Of a DNA stretch of 64,000 nt, positions 18,229 through 28,002 are shown one piece after another. Position numbers and translations under genes: made by a program. Numbering within the stretch: the first letter of the stretch is position 1; the number at the start of each line of letters is the position of its first letter. The notes below the pieces were generated by a model. The model did no database searches and was not told the origin of the DNA. It saw only the letters and a program-made list of their open reading frames with translations. The stretch covers positions 868,001-932,000 of the forward strand of contig NC_009718.1 of the NCBI RefSeq assembly GCF_000017545.1, read 5' to 3'. Origin of the DNA: Fervidobacterium nodosum Rt17-B1. GTDB taxonomy: Bacteria; Thermotogota; Thermotogae; Thermotogales; Fervidobacteriaceae.

Positions 18229-19290
18229 ATGCTTCTAGAAGACGTTCTCATCGTTGATCCAGTCGATGGTGAATACGTTGGTACTATAGAGTTTGACAAA
18301 AAAGTGGAAAAGATAGTTCGTTCAAACAAAACACATTACAACTCTATAATTATGCCCGCCTTTGTTGATCCACACATCCATGGAATAATGGGAATAGATA
18401 CAATAGCATCTTCTTCGAATGATTTTCAAAAGTTTAAGGAATACGAAGCACTCGAAGGAGTTTTCTTATTTTTTCCAACGACGGTCACTTGTACTTTGGA
18501 AAAATTAAATGATATAAGTAATAATTTACCAGATGGGTTAAAGCTTCACATTGAAGGACCTTTCATCTCTGAAGAGCGTAAAGGCGCACATAACGAAAAA
18601 TATATAATCAATCCACCGAAAAACATCAGTGAATTGGAAAAATACATTCCGATAGAAAAAATTGGAATAATTACAATAGCACCTGAGAAAGAAAATTTTT
18701 TGTATTTTGCTGATAGTTGCAATGAAAAGGGGATAAGGATTTCACTTGGTCATTCAAATGCCAACTTCGAGACAGCTAAAATGGCATACGAGAAAGGCTA
18801 TAAAAGAATAACCCATTTTCCAAACGCACTGAGCCCAATGCATCACAGAGACTTGAATATGGTAGGTGCGGGTTTTTACTTTGATTTTATAGTTGAGATT
18901 ATAGCTGATGGTATACATTCCGCTCCAGAATTCGTGGATTTAGTCTACAAAATCAAAGGTGCAGATAAAATAATCTTGGTTACAGATAGTATATCAGCCA
19001 CAGGTTTAAAAGATGGAGATTATCTACTTGGTGATTTACCTGTAAAGGTTGTTGATGGTATTGCGAGATTGAGCAATGGAACGATTGCTGGAAGCACTTT
19101 AAGATTCTCACAAGCATTAAAGAATTTCCAAAAATTCACAAAATGCACATTGCAAGAACTCGCTAAAGTGACTTCTTACAATGCTTGTAAAGATTTAGGT
19201 TTGGATTGTGGCAGAATAGCTGAAGGTAAAGACGCAAAATTTGTACAATTAGACAACGAATTGAATATATTGAAAACTTGGAATTATTAG
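18229..19290 (+). CDS. nagA: N-acetylglucosamine-6-phosphate deacetylase
   Basis: 353 residues. Amidohydrolase fold: the first metal motif DPHIHG (His49, His51), the metal Glu of HIEGPF, GHSNAN, THFPNALSPMHHR with further His ligands, and the catalytic Asp of LVTDSIS. It removes acetate from GlcNAc-6-P to give glucosamine-6-P for cell-wall recycling or amino-sugar catabolism. GAGGTGA lies just before the ATG. nagB is not adjacent; glmS is elsewhere in the window. It faces the alpha-mannosidase gene tail to tail, sharing a terminator. Confidence 0.94.
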   Translation: MLLEDVLIVDPVDGEYVGTIEFDKKVEKIVRSNKTHYNSIIMPAFVDPHIHGIMGIDTIASSSNDFQKFKEYEALEGVFLFFPTTVTCTLEKLNDISNNLPDGLKLHIEGPFISEERKGAHNEKYIINPPKNISELEKYIPIEKIGIITIAPEKENFLYFADSCNEKGIRISLGHSNANFETAKMAYEKGYKRITHFPNALSPMHHRDLNMVGAGFYFDFIVEIIADGIHSAPEFVDLVYKIKGADKIILVTDSISATGLKDGDYLLGDLPVKVVDGIARLSNGTIAGSTLRFSQALKNFQKFTKCTLQELAKVTSYNACKDLGLDCGRIAEGKDAKFVQLDNELNILKTWNY

Positions 19291-19313
19291 TTGCAAGCTA
19301 ACGATAAAAAAGT

Positions 19314-19349
19314 AAAAAGGCTGATGAGAAAATTCTCATCAGCTTTTTT
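19314..19349 (+). terminator. Terminator between nagA and the alpha-mannosidase gene
   Basis: GCTGATGAGA (19320-19329) and TCTCATCAGC (19334-19343) form a 10-base stem with a four-base loop, then TTTTTT. The A run at 19314-19318 makes it usable from the minus strand too. Confidence 0.92.
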
Positions 19350-19370
19350 AATCAGTAGTTTTATCGAATT

Positions 19371-22300
19371 TCACAGTACAAATTCAATGGTGTAAATTTT
19401 AAAAGGTTTATAAGTCAATTCTATTTTGCCTTCTTTGAATTCAACTTCAGAAATTTTATTCTCTAAAATATCTACGAATTTCACTTCTTTAAAATTGATT
19501 CCTTCTAACTTTATCGTTGCTGTTCCACTGCTCCCAACGGTCTCTAAAATCCTTAAGTATATCTTTTCATCAACTTTTCTTAAAGACAACACACGCAATG
19601 AATCAGATGAAATATTTAAATTCCAACCTTTTGTTAATGGTTTACCGTTGAAGGCCTTTATTTTCTTATTCAATTTATCAGCTCTTGCGTAGAATTCTTT
19701 TACATCCTCAAAACCATGTAGGTATATTAAATAAATAAAACTTTGTTCTCCTTCGTCAGCAAAGAAATCAGGATATATACCTGCCTTAACTAAAGTCATT
19801 TCTATTGTTGAACCTTTCACAATATGTCCGTATTTTCCATTGTTTATAATGCATACACCATGGTCGTACTGTGAAACATCAATCCATCTGTGACCGAGCA
19901 CTTCAAAACGCGCTTGTTCAAAGTTGGTATTATCATGCGTTGGTCTTTGAATGTACCCACCATCTATATCGTATTTGGCATACCTTGATAAAACATTTGT
20001 TGGGAAGAGGACTTTAAGTATACTTCTTCTGTGGTGCCAATCGATTTTGGTTTCAACCTTTAACTCATCGGATTCATTTTCAAGAATCAAGTATTGCCAA
20101 ATTCTACTTCCCTCGTAATCGTAGAATATTTCCACCACTTTTCTTATCTCATTATCTTCAACAATCTTTATTTTTTCAGCTTTAAGAACAATATAATGGT
20201 TCCTCGTTCTGTAATCTATATCCCAATTTTCCCAATAGGCTGGTATATCTTTCGCTGTTACTAAGACATTCCCTTTTTCATTAAACGCCCACTTCTTTAA
20301 AACTTTATTGAATATATTTATACTTCCATCACGATAAATGTGTACAAGTAATAAACCATTCTCTATTGTATAATCATCAACGAATTTCTGAGTGTTATGG
20401 AATTCTGATTTTTCTCTTTGAACTTTAAACGACAATATTTCGAAAGGTTTTAGTTCATTTTCACTTACGCAAAGATAATTTCCACGGTACGTTTTGATTG
20501 TTTTTAAAGATTTATCGCAATCGTTTGTTTTTATAAAGTTGTTGTATTCAAATGAAATGCGTTGCTTAAAAGAAGATGGATTGAAAATAGTAATAATTTC
20601 ATCATTACCGTCGAAAAATGATTTTTGAATCACATCACATTGCTCTATAACATAATTAAGCTCTTTTTCTGTATCTTCGTAAACTTCTTTAATGGAAGAA
20701 CCTGGAAGTATATCATGGAATTCGTTCCTTAGTAACACCTTCCAGAGCTCGTCGATTTGCGCTTGTTTATCCCCCAAAAACAACGCGTTCAAAATTTCGG
20801 TTGTTCTTAGCTCATCTTCTGCGATTTTGTGAAGTATTTTTGTCCTACTTTGGGAAGTCAGAGTCCCTCTATGGAGTTCAAGATAAAGCTCCCCATCCCA
20901 AATTGGCAATTTAGCATTTGCCAAATCTTGCATCAAATCGCTGAAAAATCTTTCTGTGGTTGAATATTCAACTTCAGGCACTCCTGGTATCTCATTTAAC
21001 GGATTATAACTTTCGCACATTTCTTCCGAAGGGCCACCGCCACCATCACCGTATCCAAAGGAAATGAAAAACTTGTCGGTAAGTTCTTTTTGCCTGAAAT
21101 TAGAAAATGTATTAATCAACGATTTTGCACTAATTCTACCGTTGTAACCTTCTTCAAAATTTTTAAAGTTGTAATAAATAACCTCAGAGCCATCTATACC
21201 TCTCCACTTGCATATATCATAAGGAAAGTCATTTGCTTCATTCCAATTTAGTTTTGTGGTTACAAAATAATCTATTCCCGTTTGTTTAAGTATCTGTGGT
21301 AAAAACCAAGAAAAACCAAATACATCGGGTAACCACGCCACTTTGCTTATTTTTCCAAACTCTTTTTCAAAGAACTTCTGACCGTAATAAAACTGCCTGA
21401 TTAAAGATTCCACGCCAGGTACATTACAATCAGACTCAACCCACATACCGCCAACAGGTTCCCATTGACCATTCTTTACTAAATTCCTTATCTGCTCAAA
21501 AAGTTCTGGATAGAGACTTTTTAAATCTTCGTACATTTGCGCAGAAGATTGAATATAAACAAAGTTTTTATACTTTTTTGCCAATTGAACAGCATTTGCA
21601 AATGTTCTGACTATCTTCCTTTTTGTTTCGTGAACAGGCCAAAGCCACGCATAGTCTATATGTGCATGTCCAGCTACATAAGCCTTACCAAACTTTGGAA
21701 ATAAATTCCTTAGTGATTTCAGTTTTTCTCTGAAAATTTCAAAACCATTTAAAATGTTTTCTTTTACTTTTTTATCATAGACGCTTTCAAAATACGGAAA
21801 TTCAGCAGGTGACCAAACTGAACTTACCTGCTCAACAATCGCTGGATCACTTTTAACAGTCTTTATATAATTTTCCGTTGCGTGCGGGATATTCAATTTG
21901 GAAAGAAATTCATCTGCTAAATTTACAAGAGCATTCGCAAGTGATTCATTATTTGTTTCTTTTATGGTATCAATGACATTTTTTACGAAAAATATAACCT
22001 TTCGAATTTCATTGTCGTAAACAACTATCCTTGAATACTTAAAAACACTTTCTTCACGTGTCCCAAAAAGCCCGCGCGCAACTGTTTGAACTTCTATCTT
22101 GTGTTCTTCACCATCGCAGAATGGTGTTATATTCAATTCTTTATGGTATGCGTTAATTTCTCCGTAGGGTTCTTCGTCAATTAAAACTAAACTCTCTCCA
22201 CCAAACCATGCTTGGATATAAACATCTTCGAAATCATTTTTTCTTAAAATACTGAACTTATTTGAGAAAACCACATGATTAATCCCATTGTAATTCCAAG

Positions 22301-22433
22301 CGAATGGTAAATCAATATTTTTTCCCTCATAGATCCAACCACTAAAATTAAAATTTTCAATCATAGAATATGGTACTAATTCGCCTAATAATCTGTACAA
22401 TCTTCGAACTTCAAAATCTTTACTTCTTTTCAT
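19371..22433 (-). CDS. Alpha-mannosidase, glycoside hydrolase family 38
   Basis: 1,020 residues. The N-terminal ~240 residues form a beta-rich domain. The GH38 catalytic barrel then begins with GHAHIDYAWLWP (zinc ligands His and Asp), followed by GGMWVESDCN, and WLPDVFGFSW carrying the nucleophile Asp. The middle helical domain holds HDILPGSSI, and a large beta-sandwich tail completes it. No signal peptide, so it would act in the cytoplasm on imported mannosides or recycled glycans. GGGGGAGAGC precedes the ATG. Monocistronic. Confidence 0.94.
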   Translation of the reverse strand: MKRSKDFEVRRLYRLLGELVPYSMIENFNFSGWIYEGKNIDLPFAWNYNGINHVVFSNKFSILRKNDFEDVYIQAWFGGESLVLIDEEPYGEINAYHKELNITPFCDGEEHKIEVQTVARGLFGTREESVFKYSRIVVYDNEIRKVIFFVKNVIDTIKETNNESLANALVNLADEFLSKLNIPHATENYIKTVKSDPAIVEQVSSVWSPAEFPYFESVYDKKVKENILNGFEIFREKLKSLRNLFPKFGKAYVAGHAHIDYAWLWPVHETKRKIVRTFANAVQLAKKYKNFVYIQSSAQMYEDLKSLYPELFEQIRNLVKNGQWEPVGGMWVESDCNVPGVESLIRQFYYGQKFFEKEFGKISKVAWLPDVFGFSWFLPQILKQTGIDYFVTTKLNWNEANDFPYDICKWRGIDGSEVIYYNFKNFEEGYNGRISAKSLINTFSNFRQKELTDKFFISFGYGDGGGGPSEEMCESYNPLNEIPGVPEVEYSTTERFFSDLMQDLANAKLPIWDGELYLELHRGTLTSQSRTKILHKIAEDELRTTEILNALFLGDKQAQIDELWKVLLRNEFHDILPGSSIKEVYEDTEKELNYVIEQCDVIQKSFFDGNDEIITIFNPSSFKQRISFEYNNFIKTNDCDKSLKTIKTYRGNYLCVSENELKPFEILSFKVQREKSEFHNTQKFVDDYTIENGLLLVHIYRDGSINIFNKVLKKWAFNEKGNVLVTAKDIPAYWENWDIDYRTRNHYIVLKAEKIKIVEDNEIRKVVEIFYDYEGSRIWQYLILENESDELKVETKIDWHHRRSILKVLFPTNVLSRYAKYDIDGGYIQRPTHDNTNFEQARFEVLGHRWIDVSQYDHGVCIINNGKYGHIVKGSTIEMTLVKAGIYPDFFADEGEQSFIYLIYLHGFEDVKEFYARADKLNKKIKAFNGKPLTKGWNLNISSDSLRVLSLRKVDEKIYLRILETVGSSGTATIKLEGINFKEVKFVDILENKISEVEFKEGKIELTYKPFKIYTIEFVL

Positions 22434-22591
22434 GGATGCTCTCCCCCTAATTTATTGAAATTGTTGTTTTGATTATAAACTTTAAAATGTTTTAATTCCA
22501 ATATTGATTATAAGATGTATTCTTTTTTATTTTTTATTTTTTTCTATTTAATGGTAATTTTCAGTCAATATCAAAATCCAATTAGTTATTC

Positions 22592-22620
22592 TTGGATTTT
22601 TTCATTTTGTAGGTTATAAT
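22592..22620 (+). promoter_or_regulatory. Predicted promoter for the DUF6485-MoxR operon
   Basis: TTGGAT (22592-22597) and a perfect TATAAT (22615-22620) are 17 bases apart. The remaining gap between the mannosidase start and this site is very AT-rich and shows nothing else. Confidence 0.55.
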
Positions 22621-22671
22621 CTATAAGTGAAGAGCTTAAAAATTTGAAAAATTTAAGGGGAGGTATGGTTT

Positions 22672-22878
22672 ATGGTATCTTGTCCAAACGTGCAGAAAAA
22701 CTTGCAAAATTGTACATGTACATATACTTCGTGCGATAAGAGAGGAAAGTGCTGTGAGTGTGTTGCTTACCATAGAAGTTTAGGTGAGATTCCAGGTTGT
22801 TTCTTTTCAAAGGAAGGAGAGCGCACGTGGGATAGGTCAATAGAAAACTTTATAAGGGATAAAACAAAGAACAGATGA
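22672..22878 (+). CDS. Small cysteine-rich protein, DUF6485 family
   Basis: 68 residues with eight cysteines, seven of them within residues 4-30 (C4, NCTCTY, SCDKRGKCCEC) and one in PGCFF. The pattern with KGKCCECVAYH and a C-terminal TWDRS matches the DUF6485 family as I know it. The cysteine spacing suggests metal binding; the function is unknown. First gene of the operon with MoxR, whose possible ATG overlaps this stop (ATGA). Confidence 0.8.
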   Translation: MVSCPNVQKNLQNCTCTYTSCDKRGKCCECVAYHRSLGEIPGCFFSKEGERTWDRSIENFIRDKTKNR

Positions 22879-22901
22879 AAAAATTATTTGGAGGGATAAT
22901 T

Positions 22902-23834
22902 TTGTTGCATGAAAATATTGTAGAAAACGTTAAGAAAGTTATCAAGGGAAAAGACAAAAAAATAAAAATAGTCCTTGCTGCGATGTATGCAGGTGGTCAT
23001 GTGCTTTTAGAAGATGTGCCAGGAGTTGGGAAAACTATTTTGGCACGCGCGATAGCCATATCATTGGGACTTGATTTTAAAAGAATTCAATTTACACCTG
23101 ATTTGCTTCCAACTGATTTAACAGGGTTGTCCATTTACGACAGGAAAGAAGATGCATTCAAATTTAGACCTGGACCGATATTTACTGATATTCTATTGGC
23201 TGATGAAATCAACCGTGCAACTCCACGAACACAATCTGCTCTCCTTGAAGCGATGGCGGAAGGACAAGTTACAGTGGATGGTATCACTCACAAACTTTCC
23301 AGTAATTTCTTTGTTATCGCAACACAAAACCCTATTGAATATGAAGGGACATTCCCACTCCCAGAAGCACAACTTGATAGGTTTATGGCGAGAGTTTCAC
23401 TTGGTTATCCAGATAAGGAAAGCGAAATGGAGATACTGACTACTCAAAAGATAAAACATCCGATAGAAGACTTGAGGCCAGTTGGAACTCCTGAAGAGTT
23501 CAGTCAAGAGAAGAAAAATGTAAGGCAAGTAAAAATAAGTGAGGATGTGAAAAGGTACATAGTAGATATCATCGAAGCAACTCGAAACCATGAATCATTA
23601 AAGTATGGAGCAAGCCCAAGAGCAAGCATTTCATTAATGCACATGAGTATGGCATGGGCTTATTTGAATCAAAGAGACTTTGTCTTACCGGATGATGTTA
23701 AGGAAATCGTACCGTATGTACTAACACATAGAATCATCCAGACAACCGAATCAAAAATCTTGAGAGAAACAAAGGAAGAAATAATAGAATCTATTCTTAA
23801 AAAAGTCCCTGTTGTTGAAAATGAGAACGCTTGA
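22902..23834 (+). CDS. MoxR-family AAA+ ATPase
   Basis: 310 residues from the TTG at 22902, six bases after GGAGGG (22890-22895); an ATG at 22875 overlapping the previous stop is possible but lacks a ribosome site. Walker A GVPGVGKT, Walker B LADEINRA, sensor 1 ATQNPIEYEGTFPLPEAQLDRF and a lid domain with PRAS are all in place. MoxR ATPases act as chaperones that mature partner enzymes, usually with DUF58 and VWA proteins. A DUF58 gene lies 3 kb away on the other strand. Confidence 0.92.
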   Translation: MLHENIVENVKKVIKGKDKKIKIVLAAMYAGGHVLLEDVPGVGKTILARAIAISLGLDFKRIQFTPDLLPTDLTGLSIYDRKEDAFKFRPGPIFTDILLADEINRATPRTQSALLEAMAEGQVTVDGITHKLSSNFFVIATQNPIEYEGTFPLPEAQLDRFMARVSLGYPDKESEMEILTTQKIKHPIEDLRPVGTPEEFSQEKKNVRQVKISEDVKRYIVDIIEATRNHESLKYGASPRASISLMHMSMAWAYLNQRDFVLPDDVKEIVPYVLTHRIIQTTESKILRETKEEIIESILKKVPVVENENA

Positions 23835-23869
23835 TATATCTGTATTATCAATATCAGGAGATGAAAAGC

Positions 23870-24616
23870 ATGAAAGAAAAAAGAACAAAAAGATTATTTA
23901 GTGCTTTAATTTTATTAGCAATTTTAGTTGTTTTGTTCGTATGGTTGTTTAATTATTTGAATTATAAACCAGAAGAAATTGTCAAAAATTACTTAGTTTC
24001 AAGTGAAAAAGTTAGCGTAAAAATTGAAAGAGAATTTATCGTATTTTCTCCAGTAAGTTCAACAGACAAAACGAAGATAGACATTATTTTCTATCCCGGG
24101 GGTTTTGTGTATCCAGAAGCTTATTCGCCATTATGCTATAAAATTTCTGAAAATGGCTACAGGGTATTTTTAGCCAAAATGCCATTAAACCTTGCTGTAT
24201 TAAAACCAAACATCGCGGGTGAAATTGTAAAAGAATACAATTTGAAGAAAGTGGTTCTTGCTGGTCATTCATTAGGCGGTGCTATGGCCGCAAAATTCGC
24301 ATACGATAATCCAGATAAAGTAACTGGATTGATTTTGCTTGGAGCCTATCCAGCAAAGCAGAATAATCTGTCCAACTCAAATATTAAAGTTTTATCATTA
24401 TTTGGAGAACTCGATGGGCTTGCCACTGTTGAAAAAATTGAAAAATACAAAGAATTGCTTCCAAAAGACACAAAGTACTTTATGATTCTTGGTGGGAATC
24501 ACTCAAATTTTGGATATTACGGCTTTCAAAAAAAGGATAATCCTTCGAAAATAACGAAGGAAGAACAGCAAAGTATAATTTTGGAAAAAATTTTGGAATT
24601 TTTAGATAAGCTCTAA
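23870..24616 (+). CDS. Membrane-anchored alpha/beta hydrolase
   Basis: 248 residues from the ATG at 23870, nine bases after AGGAG. One N-terminal membrane helix (about residues 7-30, LFSALILLAILVVLFVWLF) anchors an extracytoplasmic hydrolase domain. The nucleophile elbow is GHSLGG, an acid Asp probably lies in GELDGLA, and the final His is in GGNHSNFG. It resembles the short alpha/beta-hydrolase family 5. The substrate is unknown. Third gene of the DUF6485-MoxR unit. Confidence 0.85.
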   Translation: MKEKRTKRLFSALILLAILVVLFVWLFNYLNYKPEEIVKNYLVSSEKVSVKIEREFIVFSPVSSTDKTKIDIIFYPGGFVYPEAYSPLCYKISENGYRVFLAKMPLNLAVLKPNIAGEIVKEYNLKKVVLAGHSLGGAMAAKFAYDNPDKVTGLILLGAYPAKQNNLSNSNIKVLSLFGELDGLATVEKIEKYKELLPKDTKYFMILGGNHSNFGYYGFQKKDNPSKITKEEQQSIILEKILEFLDKL

Positions 24617-24632
24617 TATCTGATATCTAATT

Positions 24633-24674
24633 AAAAAACTGAGGCTTTAATAAAGATAAGAGCCTCAGTTTTTT
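24633..24674 (+). terminator. Bidirectional terminator between the hydrolase and GIY-YIG genes
   Basis: AAAAAACTGAGGCT (24633-24646) pairs with AGCCTCAGTTTTTT (24661-24674) around a 14-base loop. It serves the plus operon and, with its A run, the minus operon that ends at 24725. Confidence 0.9.
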
Positions 24675-24707
24675 AGTTTTTATAATTCATATCATTTACT
24701 TCTTTGA

Positions 24708-24727
24708 TAGGTTATTATAGGTTATTA
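24708..24727. repeat. 10-base tandem duplication at the GIY-YIG stop codon
   Basis: TAGGTTATTA occurs twice in a row; the second copy includes the stop codon (TTA at 24725-24727) of the GIY-YIG gene. It is the second case in the window of a short tandem copy of a gene's last bases. Confidence 0.75.
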
Positions 24728-25108
24728 ATGTAATATAGAATTCAAATATTCTGAAACCAATCTCATAAATTTTTCAAAATCGTCTATGTAGTATAAGTTT
24801 GTTTCTACATCTAAATCAGTGCTACCAAATCCTTTTGGTCCAGAAAATTCTTTTGAAAATTGTTTTGATATTTCTTCTTCAATTTTTTTGTTCGATGAAA
24901 TCATAAAAATATATTTCACGGTTGCATGTTCTAAAAGATAATCAATATGCCAATGAAACTTCTTTTTAGATGAAAGATGCCTTTGTATCCTTTTTTCCAT
25001 ATTATTCATAGCTGAACCTACATAGACATACAAACCTCTTTTTAAATCCCACTTGTAAATTTTCCTATCTTCGGAAAGCTCTAAAACTAAAATGTAGCTT
25101 CCTTTCAT
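24725..25108 (-). CDS. GIY-YIG domain protein, DUF123 family
   Basis: 127 residues from the ATG at 25108 behind GGGGGA; earlier starts overlap the upstream gene. The motif GLYVYVGSAMNNMEKRIQRH is a GIY-YIG variant (LYVYVGSA), followed by the invariant HWHIDYLL and the end GPKGFGSTD, as in DUF123 proteins. The fold is that of UvrC-type nucleases, but the family's activity is not established. Last gene of the DUF58-DUF4129 operon. Confidence 0.85.
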   Translation of the reverse strand: MKGSYILVLELSEDRKIYKWDLKRGLYVYVGSAMNNMEKRIQRHLSSKKKFHWHIDYLLEHATVKYIFMISSNKKIEEEISKQFSKEFSGPKGFGSTDLDVETNLYYIDDFEKFMRLVSEYLNSILH

Positions 25109-25127
25109 CTTAGTCCCCCAAAATCTT

Positions 25128-26549
25128 TCAATTTTCAAAATTAGCTTTTTGACAAATTTTTATGAATATATTTTTCAATTCAGCTAATTCATCTAAAGAA
25201 AAAGTCTTTCTCAATGCGTATTTGAGATTAACGTACGCATTTGTTATCTTTCTTAACTCATCGCTTAGAGCCTCTGACCTTTGTAAGAGCATTTCATACA
25301 GTTCATAAGGTGTCAGATAATCGTATTCTGGATAAAAAGTCTTTCTTACGTACAAATAACTGTGTTCTACAAATTCATTATCGTTTAGTTTGAGTATCTC
25401 ATCGTAAGAGTAATTCGTAGTATAAACAGTTGCTTCGCTTATTGTATTATTTTCCTCATTTTCTTGGACTTTTTCCATCATAGCTTTGAAGAATTTCTTA
25501 GTCGTATACCATATAGCGATAAACATTGAAAAACCAACTATTGAATATCCTATAATGGATAAAGTTAATATCACGTTTGGATTTTTGAATGATTCTTTAA
25601 GTCTATTCGATGCGCTTGGATTTTCCACGTTATTTCTTTCTTTAAATACTTCTTTCAGTGAATTACTTGATTCACTATTATAAGATTTTTCTTGATATTG
25701 GTTTATAGAAATGGGCAGCACATTCTTGCTCATTTCGGTAAATAGAGCGTTTAATACAGCGAAAGATAATATCAAAATAATATTTGTGATAAAAAATGCA
25801 GTCCAGATTTTTGGTCTATCTTTCTTGTCAGCTTTGAATGTAAGAAAAATTGTGTACAAAGCTAGTAAACCAGAGAATATTATCGCTAACGCTTTTGACA
25901 TTTTTGAAAGTTTGTCTTGAATTGTAATATCAAAATTGCTTAGAGCTTTTTGTTGATTAACTTTATTTTCTTGAGTTCTAAGTGTTTTATTTTCTTCTAT
26001 ATTAGCTTGATTTTCAGTACTTATGGAAGTTTTTTGGTTGTATTCGACAGATTTACTTACTTGAAAACTTTTAGATAAATTTTCTATCTTTAATCCAAGT
26101 TGTGGAAGGGGTAATAATAGTAAAATAGCCAATAAAGTTAATAAAACAAACCTTTTTTTAGTATTTATATATTCACCAAATTTGTTTAAGTTAAATAGAA
26201 CGAATGCAAAAGCCATAAACGGAGTAATCATGTTGTTGAAAATAGCAATAGTCATAAAGTAAAATGTGAGGTTTATCAACTCGTTGCTATTTCTTTTTTT
26301 CATAATGTAAATAAGAATAGATGCAAGTAATAAAACTATACCAACATTAGTAAATGTGAATGAGTAAAGTAACCCAAAACCAAGTATTATGAGAGAGATT
26401 ATTTCTTCCCTTACAAGAGTAGATATGACAAAAGCACTTAATACAAAAACTAAATGCGGTGTGAATTTTAGATTTTCAACAGGTAAGACAGAGAGTAAAA
26501 CTATTATGGTGTTTATTAAGTTTTTTAAAATTACGGAAATAAAGACCAC
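25128..26549 (-). CDS. Multi-pass membrane protein with C-terminal DUF4129 domain
   Basis: 473 residues. The first ~150 residues hold about five hydrophobic segments, then a polar, Asn/Gln-rich loop, another helix near 215-240, a second polar loop and a last helix near 320-345. The C-terminal ~90 residues (from SYDEILKLND) match DUF4129, typical of membrane partners of DUF58/transglutaminase systems. The GTG at 26549 abuts the AGGAG site, which is too close; the true start may be slightly downstream, where an ATT lies at ideal spacing. Follows the DUF58 gene by 27 bases. Confidence 0.8.
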   Translation of the reverse strand: MVFISVILKNLINTIIVLLSVLPVENLKFTPHLVFVLSAFVISTLVREEIISLIILGFGLLYSFTFTNVGIVLLLASILIYIMKKRNSNELINLTFYFMTIAIFNNMITPFMAFAFVLFNLNKFGEYINTKKRFVLLTLLAILLLLPLPQLGLKIENLSKSFQVSKSVEYNQKTSISTENQANIEENKTLRTQENKVNQQKALSNFDITIQDKLSKMSKALAIIFSGLLALYTIFLTFKADKKDRPKIWTAFFITNIILILSFAVLNALFTEMSKNVLPISINQYQEKSYNSESSNSLKEVFKERNNVENPSASNRLKESFKNPNVILTLSIIGYSIVGFSMFIAIWYTTKKFFKAMMEKVQENEENNTISEATVYTTNYSYDEILKLNDNEFVEHSYLYVRKTFYPEYDYLTPYELYEMLLQRSEALSDELRKITNAYVNLKYALRKTFSLDELAELKNIFIKICQKANFEN

Positions 26550-26576
26550 TCCTTGCTTTTTGTATTTTATATTTCT

Positions 26577-27860
26577 TCACCATTCTTCTTGGATATTGAT
26601 TAAACCTTCATTCAAACTTACATTCTCGTGCCATATCTCTACTATCACATTCTCGTCTCTCAGAACTTTCGCGTATTTATAAAGTTCTCTGATTTCTATC
26701 GGTACGTCATAATACGATTTAAATTTTTTGGTTTTCTCGTCTCGATATCCGTAAGGCATCACAAGTACTATAACTCTTCCACATCTCCCTCTAAGTTCTA
26801 TTATCTTTTTTACTTCTTCCTTGGTCAAAAACATACTTATGATTATCACCGTATCAACGGGCTGAACTGTCGTTAGTAACTCAGCTACAAAATCCGTTGT
26901 GTCTTTCTCATTTTCTATTGTTCCTTCCGCATCGGAAAGATAATCGAAGTAAATTACGTAATCTTTCTCTATTATTTTTCTAAAACCTTTCTTATCGGAT
27001 AAAAGCAAATTAATTTTTTCGTGTTTTGTTGAGAAGTAATGTATCAAACCTGTTGTAGCTTTTATGGCGTCCTCTTCGTATTTTTTGCGTATGTAAAGCC
27101 AAGCATTTTTCGAATATATCGCACCGGGAAGGTTTAGATCGAGTAATATGTATAAATTTGCCGTTCCTGCGTATTCGTAATCTTTAACTATAAGCTTATC
27201 GTATTTAGCGGAGTTTTTCCAATGGATTTTGTTTAAAGGTTCATTGTTGTAATCCCTTAAGTCTTTTATGTAAGACACATCTTCAGATAGTTTGTAATTA
27301 CTCTTTAACACAGGTATGGCCTCAAGTATTCTTTCCAGAAAAACGTTGACTTCTTCCATACTAGGAAGCACCTTTATGTCAGAATCTATAAATTCGTTTC
27401 TAATCAATGCAAATAAATTACCAAAACCGCTTATCTTTATGGAATAAGCTCCTAATTTTTTCGTTCCCCTTGTGCCAAGTTTAGATGAGTAAATTACTTC
27501 TTCCTCTTTATTCGGAAATAGTTCTATAAATTTCGGCTCCTTGTTTATAATCAATGGTGGAGTTAAGGTAAGTTTTACATAATATGGTGATTTTATTTTG
27601 AACTTAATGTAAAACTCTTCGTTTGCAAATACTCTACCACGGGCATCTACAGATATTTCAATTTCCTCAACTACCCTTTTCTTTCTGAAGTAATCATAAA
27701 ACACATAAATTACCAATGCGTCAGCTAAAATAATGTACTTGTTGAGCCAAAATATGTTCACAACGAACAATGCAAATAAAAGAAAATACAGAAACGGTGA
27801 GTATTTTGCCCAAATTTTTTTATTAACTTCAACCTGTTTAGCTGCACTATTTGCGTTCAT
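26577..27860 (-). CDS. DUF58 domain protein
   Basis: 427 residues. Two N-terminal membrane helices (about 19-55) are followed by a beta domain and the DUF58 signature DYNNEPLNKIHWKNSAK near residue 215, with a VWA-like region after it (LYILLDLNLPG). Proteins of this type work with MoxR ATPases in maturation or envelope functions that are still poorly defined. AAAAGGAGATT lies before the ATG. The operon continues with the DUF4129 membrane protein and a GIY-YIG gene. Confidence 0.9.
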   Translation of the reverse strand: MNANSAAKQVEVNKKIWAKYSPFLYFLLFALFVVNIFWLNKYIILADALVIYVFYDYFRKKRVVEEIEISVDARGRVFANEEFYIKFKIKSPYYVKLTLTPPLIINKEPKFIELFPNKEEEVIYSSKLGTRGTKKLGAYSIKISGFGNLFALIRNEFIDSDIKVLPSMEEVNVFLERILEAIPVLKSNYKLSEDVSYIKDLRDYNNEPLNKIHWKNSAKYDKLIVKDYEYAGTANLYILLDLNLPGAIYSKNAWLYIRKKYEEDAIKATTGLIHYFSTKHEKINLLLSDKKGFRKIIEKDYVIYFDYLSDAEGTIENEKDTTDFVAELLTTVQPVDTVIIISMFLTKEEVKKIIELRGRCGRVIVLVMPYGYRDEKTKKFKSYYDVPIEIRELYKYAKVLRDENVIVEIWHENVSLNEGLINIQEEW

Positions 27861-28002
27861 ACCTGAAAATCTCCTTTTAGATTATTTTGTATATATGGCT
27901 GTTCTTCTCAATTATATCCTTTTTGGCTAGTGAATCAACATTCCTTTTTACAATAAATATAATTTAACTTGGTGCTATAATATTTTTTTAGAAGGTGATA
28001 GT

